From: Triplophysa rosa
Lineage: Eukaryota > Chordata > Actinopteri > Cypriniformes > Nemacheilidae
NCBI RefSeq assembly: GCF_024868665.1
Contig: NC_079904.1
Span: forward strand, 21,807,784 to 21,871,783
Reading direction: 5' to 3'
DNA: 64,000 nucleotides
Positions 63,011 through 64,000 of this stretch are shown here, piece after piece. Positions within the stretch are counted from its first letter, which is position 1. The number at the start of each line of letters is the position of its first letter. The position numbers and the translations under genes were made by a program. The notes beneath the pieces are model-generated. The model was not told the origin of the DNA. It did no database searches and worked only from the letters and a program-made list of their open reading frames with translations.

Positions 63011-64000
63011 GAACATGCAGAAAAATGTCATTATTACAAACTAAAATCAACATAATAACGTATTAACACAACCCCTTTCTTTTTGCTTTAAACTCTTTAA
63101 GCAATAAAATGTTTACTCTTTCATACAGTATATATAATATATTAATATGGTCTTGACATGCACCTTTTCTGTTGGTTCAAATGAATTTAGAGTGCAAATT
63201 TGGTCCGGTGTATTCAGAGTTTAAACAGTCGTCTTAAATCAATAACAAAGCTTCTCTGCCTCTTTTTAAATAAGCAGAACCAAATCTGCAATCAACTGCA
63301 TTAAAATATACAGTATAAACAAGCAGCATTTTAAGGCGTTACACACAATTATAATTGTGGACCAATGTAAACACATCTGATATTATTCCACAGAATTCTG
63401 CAGATATTTCCCAAAAGAAGTCTGCAGATTTCGTATGGCCTTGCTTATGAGGAAAAACAATTTGAAAAAAACGTTATGTGAGCAAAACCTATGAGAGGGA
63501 AGATATACATACAACAGGATAACTAGAAGTACGTCATTTAAAAATGTAAGTTCATGTTCATGTGGCTCTTAAAAAAATAATTTGGCCCCTGTGTTTTTCC
63601 TCTATAGGAGCCAATGGCTCCTTAATTGATTTTTTTGTCTGGAGCCCTGAATTTAATAGGTGTCTCTCACATTGTCTCACAGCAACATTAAAACAGTGTA
63701 GATTAGTGTACAATGTTTTATAAATATAATTTATTGCTTTTAGTTTCCATTTCATTCATTTATCATATTTAGTCTAATATTGGAGGCATCAAAGTTATTT
63801 GACATATTTGAACATTTTTTAAAAGGTAACGCAATAGTTACATTCCCTGGTAATTAGTTACTTTTATAACAATGTAACTCAGTTACTCTTTGTGAGAAGT
63901 AACACGAACTATAACAAATTACTTGTATAAAGTAACATGCCCACTACTGCTCTTTCGTAGTTAAAACGAAAGTGAATGCTGACTGACTGAGACTGTGAGT
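63011..64000 (-). other. Intron sequence at right edge, AT-rich
   Basis: The stretch 63810-63945 has repeated AGTTACTTTT / AGTTACTCTT words resembling a subterminal repeat of a hAT element cut by the window edge. Otherwise nothing is recognised. Confidence 0.4.

Noticed and set aside
50343..64000. Upstream arid1b exon such as the one ending GMQYPQQ in human ARID1B
   Set aside because: I scanned the minus strand for that motif with a phase-0 donor and did not find it; the preceding exon is probably above 64000.
1..64000. CRISPR array, operon, riboswitch or viral genome
   Set aside because: No regularly spaced direct repeats or compact same-strand gene clusters; the sequence is a vertebrate gene with introns.

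Overview
This window is vertebrate nuclear DNA, almost certainly from a ray-finned fish and most likely a cypriniform (carp/minnow relative). The evidence is spliced coding exons with GT-AG borders, long AT-rich introns, and a very dense load of fish DNA transposons (Tc1-type, hAT-type, EnSpm-like, Harbinger-like and TTAA-flanked palindromes), tRNA-derived SINEs and solo LTRs. There is no sign of bacterial or viral gene organisation.

The only host gene I can support is an ARID1-family gene on the minus strand, best matched to ARID1B (BAF250b, a subunit of the SWI/SNF BAF chromatin-remodelling complex). Eleven consecutive internal exons were reconstructed from splice sites and reading frame. 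In gene order (high to low coordinate) they are 50202-50342, 38760-38858, 20403-20646, 16413-16496, 15168-15338, 5880-6222, 4417-4527, 3320-3450, 3120-3226, 1744-1884 and 335-544. All junction phases agree, and together they give 1782 nt = 594 codons with no stop. They encode the Gln/Pro/Ser/Gly-rich N-terminal half and the first half of the ARID DNA-binding domain. The gene runs off both edges: 5' exons lie above 64000 and the rest of ARID and the C-terminal half lie below 1. The ARID half and the two exons at 3320-4527 are unusually diverged from the human ARID1B I remember, so a fish-specific duplicate is plausible.

The rest is intron filled with mobile DNA. From low to high coordinate the main elements are: palindromic elements at 2.8-6.7 kb; a 1.53-kb hAT element (8102-9631); a 1.15-kb hAT element (10205-11350); a 2.5-kb CACT/TA element (11598-14124); two solo LTRs of one family in opposite orientation (15609-15848, 18339-18659); a CACT-ended palindrome (17802-18169); a 457-bp hAT element (25956-26412); an apparently intact Tc1/mariner element with a 337-residue DD37E transposase (32973-34542); a nested hAT pair (39717-40868); a 2-kb element carrying a TTAA-flanked element, a SINE and a GT microsatellite (47969-49952); a 1.9-kb hAT element (52521-54426); two Harbinger-like elements (54652-55255, 59849-60484); and a three-layer nest at 59785-62893 with a broken hAT transposase and a LINE tail. 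Only the Tc1-type transposase appears able to encode a complete enzyme.

I saw no convincing new gene system. The observations most worth checking are the diverged ARID1B-like protein, the intact DD37E transposon with internal direct repeats, a pair of repeats that serve as each other's empty insertion site, the insertion nests, a promoter-like CpG-rich patch at 59085-59490 and an exon-like open stretch inside the CACT element. Comparisons to human ARID1B, family names of repeats and conservation calls come from memory and were not searched.
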